NCBI RefSeq assembly: GCF_000315625.1 | Contig: NW_005434670.1 | Coordinates: 215,753 to 279,752 of the forward strand | Reading direction: 5' to 3' | Source: Guillardia theta CCMP2712 | Lineage: Eukaryota > Cryptophyceae > Pyrenomonadales > Geminigeraceae | Length of the DNA: 64,000 nt | Shown here: positions 36,930 to 47,839 of the stretch, piece after piece | Layout: every line of letters starts with the position of its first letter | How positions within the stretch are numbered: position 1 is the stretch's first letter | Made by a program: the position numbers and the translations under genes | The notes under the pieces: generated by a model | Told to the model about the DNA's origin: nothing | The model's database searches: none | Seen by the model: only the letters and a program-made list of their open reading frames with translations

Positions 36930-39284
36930 TTAGTCGCCCTTGGTCGGGCCCAGTGAGACGGGGCCCCCGTACTCGTTGGGCTGCTGGCTCTTGAAGACCT
37001 GGTGCCCTTTGCCGGTAGCGACCGACCAGTGCTGCCTGTAGGGCTGGTCGAACATGTTCACGTGGCTACGGATCTGCTTGTCGTGCGGCTTGATGAAGCC
37101 CTGCTGCCATGAGCCGAAGAAGAAGTCTGCAAGAGGCTGCCCCGTTGCCTTCTTCTCCGAAGCTAGCTTCTCCACCTTGCCGAGAGGAACGTAGACATCA
37201 CCGACGCCAGTGTACTTCTGGGAGATGATCTTTCTGGCTGAGCCGTAGAGTAGGTCCTTGTTCTTCTTGGAGTCCTCCGGCCACTTCTGGAAGCGATCGA
37301 CATAGGGAGAGGCGTGAGAGATCAGGCCGCTGTTGCCCGTGGGCACCACCACATCATCCTGACCGAACACTCCCACCATGTTGTCGCCGAGCTTGCTGTT
37401 TCGCTCATCCGGCTGCGAGGCCAAGTTGGAGGCTTTGCCGTAAGGGAAGAGCTCGTCACAATCGATGTCGTGGAACCTACACTTCTTGTGGCCCGCGGGA
37501 TGATCCTCCGGCACCCTCTTCGACTCAGCCATAGGGCCCAGCTTGCCAGCTTGGTAGTCCTCGTAGAAGGTCGGCTTCCAGTCCTTGCCCTCCTTGCCTA
37601 CTTGGTACCCAGCCTCCTGAGACGAGCCGGTCTGGGAGAGATGCTGAAGAAGCTTCAACGCAGGCAGGAGGAAGGGAGAGGCTCTACCTGGATCATATTC
37701 TTCTCAGCACGCGCTGCCTTCTGCTTCGCCACCTTCAGCTCAGCCTCAAGCTTCTCCACCTAAGGGAACAGTGAAAACGATCCCGAGGCAAGCTCGTGGG
37801 GAGGTCGGACCTCGGAATCAGCCTTGGCCGCTGAAGACGCGGAGCCACTCAGGCTGGTCGAAGAGGCCTGACAGCAGTTCAGGGCAGGGCCGTGACAGCA
37901 AAGCATCCTGACCCTGAGAGTAGATTTCTGCGCTTTCTTGTACACGGGTGGATCCAAGTTGGAGAACGGATCCACCTGAGTGTAGCTCACATCAACACAG
38001 TTGGCCATGACGGAAGTGGTCAGACCTGGGGGACGGTGGGAGGGTTCATGTCAAGGAACTTGTCGTTGTTGGCACCCTGCGGAAGAGGAAAGTGTCACCA
38101 AGTTGATAACACCAGGAAGGACAGGAATACATGCTGCTGGACAATCTGCTTGACAATAGAAGGTGCAGAATAGATTTGCAAAAATGCATGAATCAGACGG
38201 AAGTTTGCACATCAGCATTGCAGGGTTCAGACCTTGAGAGTAGATTTCTGCGCTTTCTTGTACACGGGTGGATCCAAGTTGGAGAACGGATCCACCTGAG
38301 TGTAGCTCACATCAACACAGTTGGTCATGACGGAAGTGGTCAGACCTGGGGAGGAGGGATGGTAGGAGGGTTCATGTCAAGGAACTTGTCGTTGTTTGCT
38401 CCGAGCTTGCAACAAGGATCAACGGCCGGGAAGCGCTAGAGGGGAGCGGAGCTACCTGCTGCTTGATGCTCTTTTCGACTTGCTCCTTTGCCAAGGCAGC
38501 CTGTGAATGAGGGTCAGCTCCATGCGGCCGGGGGGTCGAACTCACCTTCTGGATCTTCCTCGCTGCTTCCTTGAGAGCCTTCTGCTCTTCCCTTTCAAAG
38601 TTCTTCTCAGCCTGTTGCTCCTCTTGCTTCAGGGACTTCTGCTGAGCACCGTCCATCTGTGTGCCCGGCCATGATCATGTCCTTCATTGCCATCACTCGT
38701 CCCTCACCTTCGACTGGGCCTCACTCAACAACTTGCTCGCGGCCTTCTTCACCATCTTCCTCTCTTGTTCGAGGCGTGAAAGCTGCAGCAACACCTTGAG
38801 ATCGAAAATCTTGAGGTATCATGAGCGCAAGCACCTTAGCTGCAGCCTTGCGGATCTTCACGTCCTGCTTCTCCTCGAGGACCTTGGCAGCTCGCTCTAG
38901 AGCTTCGATAGGATCCTCCGAGTCCTGAGACTCGGCAGCTGAGAGCAGGTCGTCGCTCTCAGAGATTTGCTGCCAGCAAGTGAGGAACTTGTCTGCAACT
39001 TCGCATGGACCCACCGCAAGAGCTTGAGTCTCCACGCTCTGGTAGCGCGAGCCAACCGAGGCCCTTGACAGCATGCTCGTCTGCTCGCTTCGAGTCACAA
39101 CAGACGGGAAGAAGCGAGAGAGGAGGGAGCAGAGCTTGTCACCTGAGAGGAGGAGGAAGAGAAGGAGATCAACGCCAGCATGGCCGCAAAGCAGATCAGT
39201 CCAACTGCTGCCAGCACGACACGGCGAGGAGCTGGAGACCCTGCGATCTACAAAGACAGTCAGCAGCCCGTAAATGACGGGCAT
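36930..39284 (-). CDS. single-pass membrane, coiled-coil protein with a duplicated exon pair
   Basis: A short first exon (M-P) joins a transmembrane segment (RRVVLAAVGLICFAAMLALI) followed by helical coiled-coil exons (ALERAAKVLEEKQDVKIRKA; LSRLEQERKMVKKAASKLL; KNFEREEQKALKEAARKI). Then come two copies of a two-exon unit reading GANNDKFLDMNPPT...VDPFSNLDPPVYKKAQKSTL, another coil (VEKLEAELKVAKQKAARAE), and a long last exon ending VSLGPTKGD at 36930. Introns are in phase 0 at most joins. The first two exons are tentative, with a 31-nt intron. The layout suggests a type II membrane protein with a long rod and a globular end, perhaps structural. No family is recognised. Confidence 0.68.
37912..38405. 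repeat. tandem duplication of an exon-intron-exon block
   Basis: 37912-38029 and 38231-38348 are nearly identical (offset 319 bp), including the intron between the two exons. Similarity continues with indels to about 38400. On the minus strand each copy encodes the same ~37-residue unit. The first-translated copy has TIPPPQ where the second has TVPQ. Confidence 0.85.
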
Positions 39285-40113
39285 GCGCAACGCCTTCGGT
39301 TGCAACTTCCAGATTTCTCTGCTAACTTCTATCATGAACAATTTCTCTACTTTTTTTCAGTCTTCTGTCTAAAAGACATCATCTCCCTACGAAACTGTTT
39401 TCCCCCACTTTGCCTCCCCCTGCTCCTTTTCTTAGCAATCATCGCGATCCTTTCACTCCTCCATCACCATACACCCTGCTCTCAGGACCTTCAAGGGCAC
39501 CTTCTGCGTAGACTTCCATCTCCTTCCCATGCCCTTTCACCGATTCTCCTGGTCTCCTCCATTTCTTTCCCACTCATCTCCCTTTCTCCCTCTTGCCCTG
39601 CTGCTGTAGCGGCTCATGAACGAATCAACGAAGCAAAGATGCTACGATCATTCTCTTCATCCTCCTCCTACTTCATGCTCTTCCTCTTCCTCCTCCTCTC
39701 CCTCTCACCTGCATGGTCGCCTCGCCCACTGCCCCGTACTTGGCCATTGTCGAAGAGTCGCTCAGACGTTTACTCAACTCTTACACCCCTACCCCTCTTC
39801 TCCCTTCAGTTTACCCTCCCTTTCTAAACATCATATCACTACCCTATCCTGGGTACCCTACCCCTTCTATTTCTTTGACATGATATCAATTCCACCCCAC
39901 AAATTCCTTATATCACCCCCCCTACTCAATAGAAAATTGTACCGGTGGTGAGTAGTACCCTCATTTTTCAAGAGTTGAACACCACCCCAACTCACTGAAA
40001 CTTTGATGACCCTCGATTGTGTGGGTAATAAGAGGGGTACTTGAAGTACCCCTCTGTCAGTCGGTAATAGATGGGGTGATAGGTGGTTCAGAAAAGCGAA
40101 GAAGCGAAGAGAC
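39285..40113. promoter_or_regulatory. divergent intergenic region with an ACCCC/GGGGT-rich island
   Basis: Lies between two divergently transcribed membrane/coiled-coil genes. 39300-39780 is pyrimidine-rich without a gene. 39780-40095 is an island with ACCCCTACCCC, GGGTACCCTACCCC, CACCCC, CACCCCAAC, then GGGGTACTTGAAGTACCCC and GGGGTGATAGG. GGGGTACTTGAAGTACCCC is a perfect 19-base palindrome around a central base. Confidence 0.45.
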
Positions 40114-42496
40114 ATGCGGGCTAGAGGGGGAAACTACGCGGCACTCCTCCTCCTCCTCCCCATCTCCCTCCTCCTCTTCCTGATCTCCTCCTCCTTCTCC
40201 TTCACTTCTTCCCCTCCCTCAGCTGCGGTCCTCTCTGAATCCTCTGCCTGGGGTCCTCCTTCTATCCGTCCCACTGAGAAAACACCAGCACACGTCGCCC
40301 ATGGATCGAAGCAGAAGTTCAAAGAGCACGGCATGGAGTTGTCGCTCGATATCCACCAGGATCATGACCAGGGTGCGCACTTTGCACCAGTGAATATCAA
40401 CATCGAGCTCCCACCCTCTCGCCATGCGCGCCAGACCGCTCGAACAGTCAGTGCAAGCCGAGATCCTGCCATGGAGGGGTGTGCGGCGGGTGACGATATC
40501 ATGTGCAAGGCATATCACCAGCAGCAGCTGAAGCATAACATTCACCAAGCTCTCAAGGAGAACATGGTGCCAGCTCGCACCCAAGATCTCGCGCAAGTTT
40601 CTCCTTTCAGCCTTGGGAGACCGCAGATACTGAGCAAGGACCAGGTCGAGAAGATGGACGCGAAGCAGCTGTCCTCCCTCAAGGTCGGGCTGAAGGCTGC
40701 CGAGAGAGACGCGCGTGACTCTGCAGAGACCATGCGCGGTGTCGAGAGAGCTCGGACGTTGAAGAGAGAGTACGACATGGTCAAGAACACGCTTCAGAAC
40801 TATCCCACGATCATGAACCACAAGCTGGACGACATTGAGATCAAGATGGACAAGCGCGAAAAGACAATCAAAAGTCTCCAACACTCACTTCAGCAGGAGA
40901 AGAACCTCCTTGATGCCGCCAAGAAGAAGAAGGCCGAGGCCTGGAGTCAGGACAAGAACGAGGAAGCTAAGGAGGAGAAGATCGAGCTGCAGAAAGCTGT
41001 TGCCGACTCCCTTGCTGACGTCTTGGGACATGATGCACCTCAGGTTCAGAAGCTCCACACGCAGATCAGGTACTACTGTGCTGACAAGGCTAGTCGTCTT
41101 GTAACCATGCTCTCCCTTCAGGAAGAACACTGCGAAGGAGATTTTGCATTTGCAGTCGAAGGTCGCAAACATTGAAGACAAGATCAAGGAGCAAACTTCG
41201 TTGCTGCAGAAGGAGAAGGAGGAGAAGAGCAAGATCGTGAAGCAGCTGCGCGACTTCCGCCAAGGCAGACGTGAGACTCATGCCCTCTCACCGTTACACC
41301 CCCGACGCGAGACCATGCTGGCGGATACCTCGGCAAGTCTAAACCTCAACCCCGTCGAGTACGACGGCAATGCTCTCCGCCACTCGCTCGTTGGCTCCAT
41401 CCAGGACTCTGCCAACCTGCTCTCCAACTCCACGGACGCGCCTCCTGCCTACCTCACCACCGTCGACCCTGTCAACGGCGCCCATGTCGTAACGACGCCA
41501 GACAAGGTTGAAAACTGGAGTGTGTCGGGGAGACTTTGACCTTGACCGGCAGGTGAACACACTTGCTACGTCGATTCCAACAGAGGAAGGACCCAAGGTT
41601 CAGTGGTGCCAGTGGGGAACCCAGCTCGTGCCCTGCTCTCCCGGTTATGGAGGAGCTTGGACGGAGCATCATCCAACCGTGAGCCTCGTCCTTTGAGCTT
41701 TTCTTCTCCTCTCCTCTCCTCTCCTCTCCTCTCCTCTCCTCTCCTCTCCTCTCCTCTCCTCCCCTTCCAGCCCTCCATCAACCGGTTTAGTAACAAGCTT
41801 GCAGGACACTGGAATCTGGTCAGAGGCTCCTCCTCCTCCTCCAGGGATCAAGATCCGTGAGCATGTGCAAGCGGGACGGCGCAGCGAGTGAGGATGTTGA
41901 GACGAGGTTGACGAGGTTAACTGACCGTCTGCTTGCTCAGACCGTACGTACACGACATGTTCAGCTATGGACAAGCTGGAATCTTCGGTGCGCGCAAACC
42001 GACGAGGGGGCTGAGGAGAATTGCGGGAGGATCGATCCTGGCGGCGAAAGCGACCGCGAGTGGACCGTCTGTGTCGGAAGCATCAAAGGTGGGGAAGGAG
42101 AGGCCAGCTGCTGCTCCCGCGTTGGCCAGTCCCGAGGCTCTTCATGGCAGCAGGGAAGACGGCTGGATCAGCGAGGAAGCCAAGAATGCGGCAGCCATCT
42201 ACGGGATCGTGAACCCTTCAGAGGAAGACAAGATGCTGTCAAAGGAGGAGCTGGAGAAGAAATTCGCCAACGTGATCGAGACTCCAGGGAAGAACAAGGA
42301 CGCTGATGGCTGGGTGAACGAGGGGGCAAAGAACGCAGCTGCTATGTACGGGATCGTGAACCCATCGATGGTGGACGAGCTGACTGAGCCAAGCATGAAG
42401 AGCGTGCAGTTCCAGAAGAAGCAGATGATGCTGGAGGAGATGAAGAGGAAGGAGATGCAGAAACTCCAGCGACTTGCGCGCGTGTCGCTGGTGTGA
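40114..42496 (+). CDS. signal-anchored coiled-coil protein with C-terminal YGIVNPS repeats
   Basis: Five exons (40114-41069, 41122-41521, 41553-41678, 41805-41887, 41941-42496) give 706 residues in frame. The N-terminus is a signal peptide or anchor (YAALLLLLPISLLLFLISSS). The middle is a long charged coiled coil (VERARTLKREYDMVK; KEKEEKSKIVKQLRDF). A small module reads KVQWCQWGTQLVPC, and APPPPPG follows. The C-terminus holds two copies of DGW(I/V)xExAKNAAA(I/M)YGIVNPS. The function is unknown. The divergent neighbour has a similar anchor-plus-coil layout, so both may be parts of a surface or endomembrane structure (inference). A TCTCC microsatellite occupies intron 3 (about 41700-41765). 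Confidence 0.75.
41700..41765. repeat. (TCTCC)n microsatellite in an intron
   Basis: About a dozen copies of a CTCCT unit, pyrimidine on the sense strand of the coiled-coil gene, just before its exon 4 acceptor. Confidence 0.8.
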
Positions 42497-42713
42497 AGGT
42501 TTCTTATGATACATTAGGTTGACATCTTGACTCGCCTCAGACCCTACATAGACATTCCGCACCCTCTCTCCTCCTCTACATCCTCCTCTCCGCTGCTCTT
42601 TATCTTCTTCCTTTCGACATATGCCTCTTCTTCCTCCTCTATTCTCCCTCCTCCTTTTCCGTCTACATGTATTTCTCCATCATTCACGACGCATCTCAAC
42701 TGTCATGTCGACT

Positions 42714-45700
42714 TCAACGCTTCCGTGCAGTGTCGCTCCTCCAGAAGAAGGAAGGAACCCATCCACTTCGCTTCACCGCAAACTGCGACGTCACGGCCTG
42801 AGCAACATTCAGAACAACCAGAGAAGTGTCAAGACTGGTGGAAGTTGCGCAGGTAAGGAGAGGATGTAAAGGAGGGGCAGGGGCAGGGGCAGGGGCAGGG
42901 GCAGGGGCAGGAGGAGGCGGAGCAAGGAGCAAGGAGCAAGGAGCAAGGAGGATTTTGACCATCTTCTTCGTTGAAACATCTGGCGACTGGTCGCTGGCCA
43001 CTGAGCTCGAGGAGACTTGATGCAGCTTGTGCTCCACGTTGTGCAGGAGACTTTTGAGAATGAAGATGAATTCTCCGTAGTCAATCTGAAGGAAGAAGAA
43101 GAGAGAACGAGGGGAGTTGAAGGAGCAGGAGGAGGTGGAGGAAAAGGGGAAGAAGGGAGGAGGAGGAGGAGGAGCAGGAGGTGGAGGAAAAGGGGAAGAA
43201 GGGAGGAGGAGGAGGAGGAGGAGGAGGAGGAGGAAAGGGAAGAAGGAGGAGGAGGAAGAGGAGGAGGAGGAGGAGGTGGAGGAGGAGGAGGAGGAGGGAA
43301 AAGGCGATCAAATGGAGGAAAAGGAGAGCTGATATGAAGACTCACGAAACCGTCTCCATTCTGATCTTCATCGTCGATGAAGCTGCACCGACATCAACTC
43401 CTTTCCTTCGTCCTCTTCCCTTACAGACCTGGACACAAGCGAAGTGTCCGAGACTCCCAACAGCTGCAGGAAACTCAGGGGAACTTTTGGTAGCTCATCT
43501 CCTCCTCCTTCTTCCCTGCCCTTCCTCCCACCTCCTTATGCTCCCTGCTCAAACTTTCTCCTTCACCATCCCCTCTCGTTCCATACCTTAATCGCATCCA
43601 CAACACCATCCCTGTATCGCGTCAGAGGCGGAGGAGGAGGAAGCAAAGGAACCTGTCTATCACTCCCATCTCGCCTGCGATGCCCTTGAAGATTCTCTCC
43701 ATCCTACTTGTGTCTGTGTGAACCTCTCCTATCTTGTCCTGCAGCTCCGCTAGCAAGCTCGAGTATCGCTTCGTCCCCTGCAGACTCAGAGGTCAAACTC
43801 AACAAAGGATGACGAAGTAGGAGGGGGGGGGGGGGGGGGGGGCATGGTGGTGGTGGTGGTGGAGGTGGAGGAGGAGAAGAGTTGGGAGCAAGCGGGAGCT
43901 CGGAAGCGACGGCAAGGTGGAGCAATGGAAATGATCTCGAGAAGGAAGGAGGGGAGGTGAGGAAGGGCGGAGAGCTCGCACAAGCTTGCTGAAGGCTATC
44001 GCCCTGCTCCTCTCAACCAGCTCTCGACTCGCAGTGGCCTGAAAGTTCTTCTCCCATCCCCTCACAAGCACCTGCAGCTCTTCCTCAACCTCCCCGCGTC
44101 TCGTCGCCGCCTCACCTGGTAGGTGAACTCGTTGGGCATCGGGCCCTCCGCCTCCATCATGAGAACAATCTCTTCTGCGCGGCTGCAAAGAGATCAACCA
44201 AAGTCATGGAGGGAAGTGGAGAGGAGAGGAGAGAAGAGGAGAGTCGAGGCTAGGAGGAACTGTTCGGGATGGTCATGGAGTCACCGAATATTTCCAGCGT
44301 TGCACCAACATTCCATCAGCCTGTTGTACTGCCGTTTCTTGTGATCAACAGAGTGATAGAAGAAAAAGGGACGAGGGGGAGGGAAGAAGGACCAGGAAAG
44401 GAGGACGAGGACGAGGACGAGGTTTACCGTCCTAGTGGTTGGCTTCAGATTCATCTTCGCCATCCTTGCTATCATCTCCTCTGCACGTCGGGGTTGGGGG
44501 ACTTGGGAGTCGCAGTACGACTGCAGGACCCTCTCGACCACAAGCTCGCTCGGAGATATCTTCTCCCTCACCATCTCCTCAAAGATCCTCTCAGCAGCCC
44601 TCCAGTCTCCTGCGGGCCAACAGTGAGACCCTGTCAACCGAAGCCGCAGCAGGTCGTTGATGGTAATCATCACTTAGATGCTAGAAGGAGCATGAGGAGG
44701 AGGAGGAGGAGGAGGAGGAGGAGGAGGTGGTGGTGGTGGTGGAGGTGATGATGATCGGGAAGAAGGAGACGAAGGGAGAAGAAGAGGAGGAGACAGATGA
44801 GGAAGGGGAGAAGGAAAGCGCCAGGATGCGCGCGAGAAGGAGGAGGAGCAGGAGGAGGCTGTGGGGCTGCCCTTGCAAACACCAGCTGTACTGCTCCTCC
44901 TGTTACCTTTCTCAACTTCCCGCAGTCTTCGATGGTAGTTCATCACCTCCCTGCCATCGCCATCAGGCCTCTCGTCCGCACGTGCAGCTGACGTCACCTG
45001 CTCCATCCCCTTTGTGCCACTAGGAACTTCTCGTAGTCAGTGATTACCCGCTCCCCTGGGACCCCCCCCGTCCCCGCACGAACCTCACCTTCCATGATCT
45101 CAGGGCACACGGAGAGCATAATCTTCATCCTCTGCACCTGATATGTTTGAGATGCTCCAAAAGAGCTCCGGCTTCCACGACTTCGCCCTCCTCTCCTTCT
45201 CCGCATTCCCCTGTAGTGCAAGACGAAGCGATTTGTGCACTGGTTTCTTCTCCATTCCGTCCCCTGCGATCTTTTCCTTCTCCTCCTTGACGATCGGAGC
45301 TCGGTTCATCGGGAGCATCCCCCTCGTCACCAGCTCCTTGGGGCTCAAATCTCTCCCTTCTTCGTCATGGAACCGAACGGAATGCCCGTCAAGCTCCACG
45401 AGGATGCGGTTGGCAGTCTCCTCGTCGGCGCATGAGATGATAGCATGGCAGGGATACTTGAACTGCATCTTGCTGCTTTTCCTGCTGCGAACACCGACAC
45501 TCTTCTTCGTCGTCATCATCGTCTCCAGCTCCTCCTCCCAGTCGTCGAAGCGGAAGGCCTCCACAAGCTCCCAGAACTCTATCCTCCCCCCGGCATCGGC
45601 GGAGATGTCAATGAAGTTCCACAGCTCCTTAAGCTCCTCCGTCGTGACGGAGACGTCGAAATGTTGGAGAATTCTCCGCAGCTCCTCCCGGTCAAGGCCT

Positions 45701-46098
45701 CCGCTGTTATCCTTATCCCCCAGCAGAAAGACCTCTTTCCATGCCTCTACGTTCCACTGATCAGCAAGGCAGAGCTTGAGTCTCGATATGATCGTCTGCG
45801 GCTCACAGACTAGCTCAACCCCGACAATCTGCAATGACGCTTCAGGAAAGTTCTTAGGGATAACGGAGCGTGGCCGTAGCTTGCCCACAAACCATGACTC
45901 CACAAATGGCTTACAAGCAAAAAGTCTCACCTTGCCGTATCGCGACATCTCTTGCATGATCTGTCTCTCAACGATCTCCCTGTGCATGTTGTACCAGACG
46001 TCGGAGCCCATCCTCTCCTCGTCCTCCATTGCTTCCTGCCCCTCCTCTCTCAGCTCCCACGCATTGAACCCTCCCGCTTTCAATCTCTTTCCAGCCAT
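42714..46098 (-). CDS. EF-hand / pentatricopeptide-repeat (PPR) fusion protein
   Basis: The long first exon (46098 to about 45150) has an EF-hand with a full loop (GDKDNSGGLDREELRRIL) and a degenerate second (DISADAGGRIEFWELVEAF). Small exons follow (NISGEVRAGTG, DYEKFLVAQRGWSR). Then come PPR helices: DWRAAERIFEEMVREKISP, RRAEEMIARMAKMNLKPTT, YNRLMECWCNAGNIRRAEEI and MMEAEGPMPNEFTYQVLV. A coil (YSSLLAELQDKIGEV) precedes a third, canonical EF-hand, DEDQNGDGFIDYGEF, and a basic tail ending at 42714. PPRs bind RNA in plastids or mitochondria; EF-hands bind calcium. Junctions agree in phase from end to end, but two genes fused by my model cannot be excluded. Introns are stuffed with TCC-type repeats. 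Confidence 0.72.
43823..43842. repeat. poly-G run of 20
   Basis: Twenty consecutive G on the + strand followed by (TGG)n, inside an intron of the EF-hand/PPR gene where it reads as poly-C. Confidence 0.85.
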
Positions 46099-46119
46099 CG
46101 CCACCGCCTGGCGTCCAAT

Positions 46120-46620
46120 CAGTGATGCCTCGCCGCCCGGCGGGCCCGGGCCCGGCCTGCCGGGCCGGCAATCGGAACGCGGCGGAACCAGTCCGATCCG
46201 GTGGCACTTATTACTGAGTGGTGGGTCAAGCCTGCTCGACTCTCCTCATCGTCCTCGTACTGATCTTTAACTTAACTTTGAGTAAAGGGGAGCGGAGCCT
46301 GACAGTGACTATGATGCCAGCGCTCTTTACTCAAAGTTAAGTTAAAAATCAGTACGAGGACAATCACTGAGGGAGACTCAGAGAGTCGAGGAGGCTTGAC
46401 CCTGACACTGTCCGACGGTCGCACAGGCCAAACGGCGAGAAGAGAACTTCGGAAAAGACAGCGAGAACCAAACCCAATCCTGCCGACTGCTGTCCCCCAA
46501 ACCGTTAAGTGACTGGTGACTGTCGCACCAGAAGTTATCAGCCGTTTTACTCAAAGTTAAGTCAAAGATCAGTACGAGGACAGTGATGATCATCGCCAGT
46601 CATGGTGTCAGGACCTGGGG
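46120..46620. repeat. GC-rich island with three 37-nt repeats
   Basis: 46125-46200 is GC-rich (GGCGGGCCCGGGCCCGG, GCCGGGCCGGC). The 37-nt repeat occurs at 46251-46287 (minus), 46326-46362 (plus) and 46546-46582 (plus). The first two face each other as a 112-bp inverted repeat with a 38-bp centre, able to fold as a long hairpin. No gene is seen from 46105 to about 46900. Confidence 0.7.
46251..46362. mobile_element. inverted pair of 37-nt repeats (MITE-like hairpin)
   Basis: Two oppositely oriented copies differ by two bases and flank 38 bp of unique sequence. The size and inverted ends resemble a miniature inverted-repeat element. No clear target-site duplication was found, and single copies also occur, so the mobile-element reading is tentative. 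Confidence 0.4.
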
Positions 46621-47263
46621 ATCAAAAAGTCTCAAGCCCGTGACTAGGGGAAGTGGGGGAAGTCCGAGCCGAAGTTGGGGAGACTTGGGAGGGCAGCAGG
46701 ACGACATGTCAGATCGGAGGGTCATTGTGAAAAGGAAACTGTTCGGAGGTCGAGGGTTTACCCCAGGACTCTGAAGACAAGACCCGTGACAGCCTGCTTC
46801 GGATGCGCGGACCGGTCGAGGAGGTCAAAACCTGCGAAATCTCTCCTTTTCGCAGTCATCACATGTCGACAAGTGGATCACGGATCGTCATATCACGGAA
46901 CCTCTGTCAGCAGTCATGCTCCCCTCTAACCCCCATATAAGCTCCTCCCTCCTCTCAAGCACACCAACTCTCTCCTCCTCAATCGCACTAGTTCCGATGC
47001 CTTGCCATGCTGCAGTCTGCTGCTCCTCTTCGCCTGCTTCCCCCCGCCCCTCCCATTCCGAGTCGATCCAATTGCAAGGCCCCTCCCGCGCCAAGCAGCT
47101 CGCTTGCCTGCAGGCGTCTATCCGCCTCATCCTTGCGGGTGAGGTGGTGGTGGGTGCGACGGGGGAGCTGGTCCAGCTAAGAGTGTCTGCTGATACTGGG
47201 AGGATGCAAAGTGTAGATGAAGACGAAACGAAGGCCTGAAACCAAGAGGCCATGCTAGAGTCA

Positions 47264-47494
47264 CTAGATTGTTGTTGTTTTCTCAGACAACTGAATGTAA
47301 ACTAGACAGATTGATGCATATGTGTAGATATTGATTAAAAGCTCCTTCTCTTCTATAGCTTGTTGATGCTTTATCTCTTCTCCGATTCTCCGAGCCTCAC
47401 GTAACGCGCCCAGAGCCACAGCATGCGAAACAGTCTCGGGTGTCCTGCCCGCGTCAAGGAAGCTGCTCTCATTTGTCTGGTTTTGCTTCGCCAT
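47264..47494 (-). CDS. short unrecognised ORF
   Basis: A 76-residue frame starting MAKQNQTNESSFLDAGRT with a helical middle (AVALGALREARRIGEEIKH) and a hydrophobic end (INIYTYASICLVYIQL). It faces another small frame on the + strand (46916-47239). Either or neither may be real; amino-acid use here is slightly more protein-like. Confidence 0.3.
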   Translation of the reverse strand: MAKQNQTNESSFLDAGRTPETVSHAVALGALREARRIGEEIKHQQAIEEKELLINIYTYASICLVYIQLSEKTTTI

Positions 47495-47579
47495 CCTCGC
47501 GGGCAAAATGCCTCACAACTCGATGCCTCAACAAGCTACAGGCAAGCCCAGTGTATCGGGTCGCGACGGGAAAGCTGAA

Positions 47580-47665
47580 GTGAGAGTCATGTCTGAGGGA
47601 CTAAGAAGCCTGGCAGCTGTGTGTGAGAGTCATGTCTGAGGGACTCAGAAGCCTGGCAGCTGTGT
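47580..47665. repeat. 43-bp tandem duplication
   Basis: Two adjacent copies of a 43-bp unit (starting GTGAGAGTCATGTCTGAGGG) differ at one base. Intergenic; no coding sense seen. Confidence 0.85.
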
Positions 47666-47839
47666 GCTGCTACGCCAGGGCCCTCCAAGTCTCTGATGAT
47701 GGAATCACACAAACTCAGACAGACAGTGCAGCACTGCAGTGAAAAGTTGCTGAGAGTTAGAGCTCTCCGTCTTTCCTCTTCAAGCTTTCCGTACGGTATG
47801 GTCTGTGTGCTAGGCTCAGTAGTCAGAATCATTCAAGGC

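Noticed and set aside
42527-43340. A + strand gene with Gly/Glu-rich repeats (starting near 42705 or 43017)
   Set aside because: Junction phases fail on the + strand, while the minus strand gives a perfect EF-hand across the repeat-filled intron.
46251-46582. Complete DNA transposon at the 37-nt repeats
   Set aside because: No transposase-like frame between or near the copies and no clear target-site duplication. Only a small non-autonomous element is possible.
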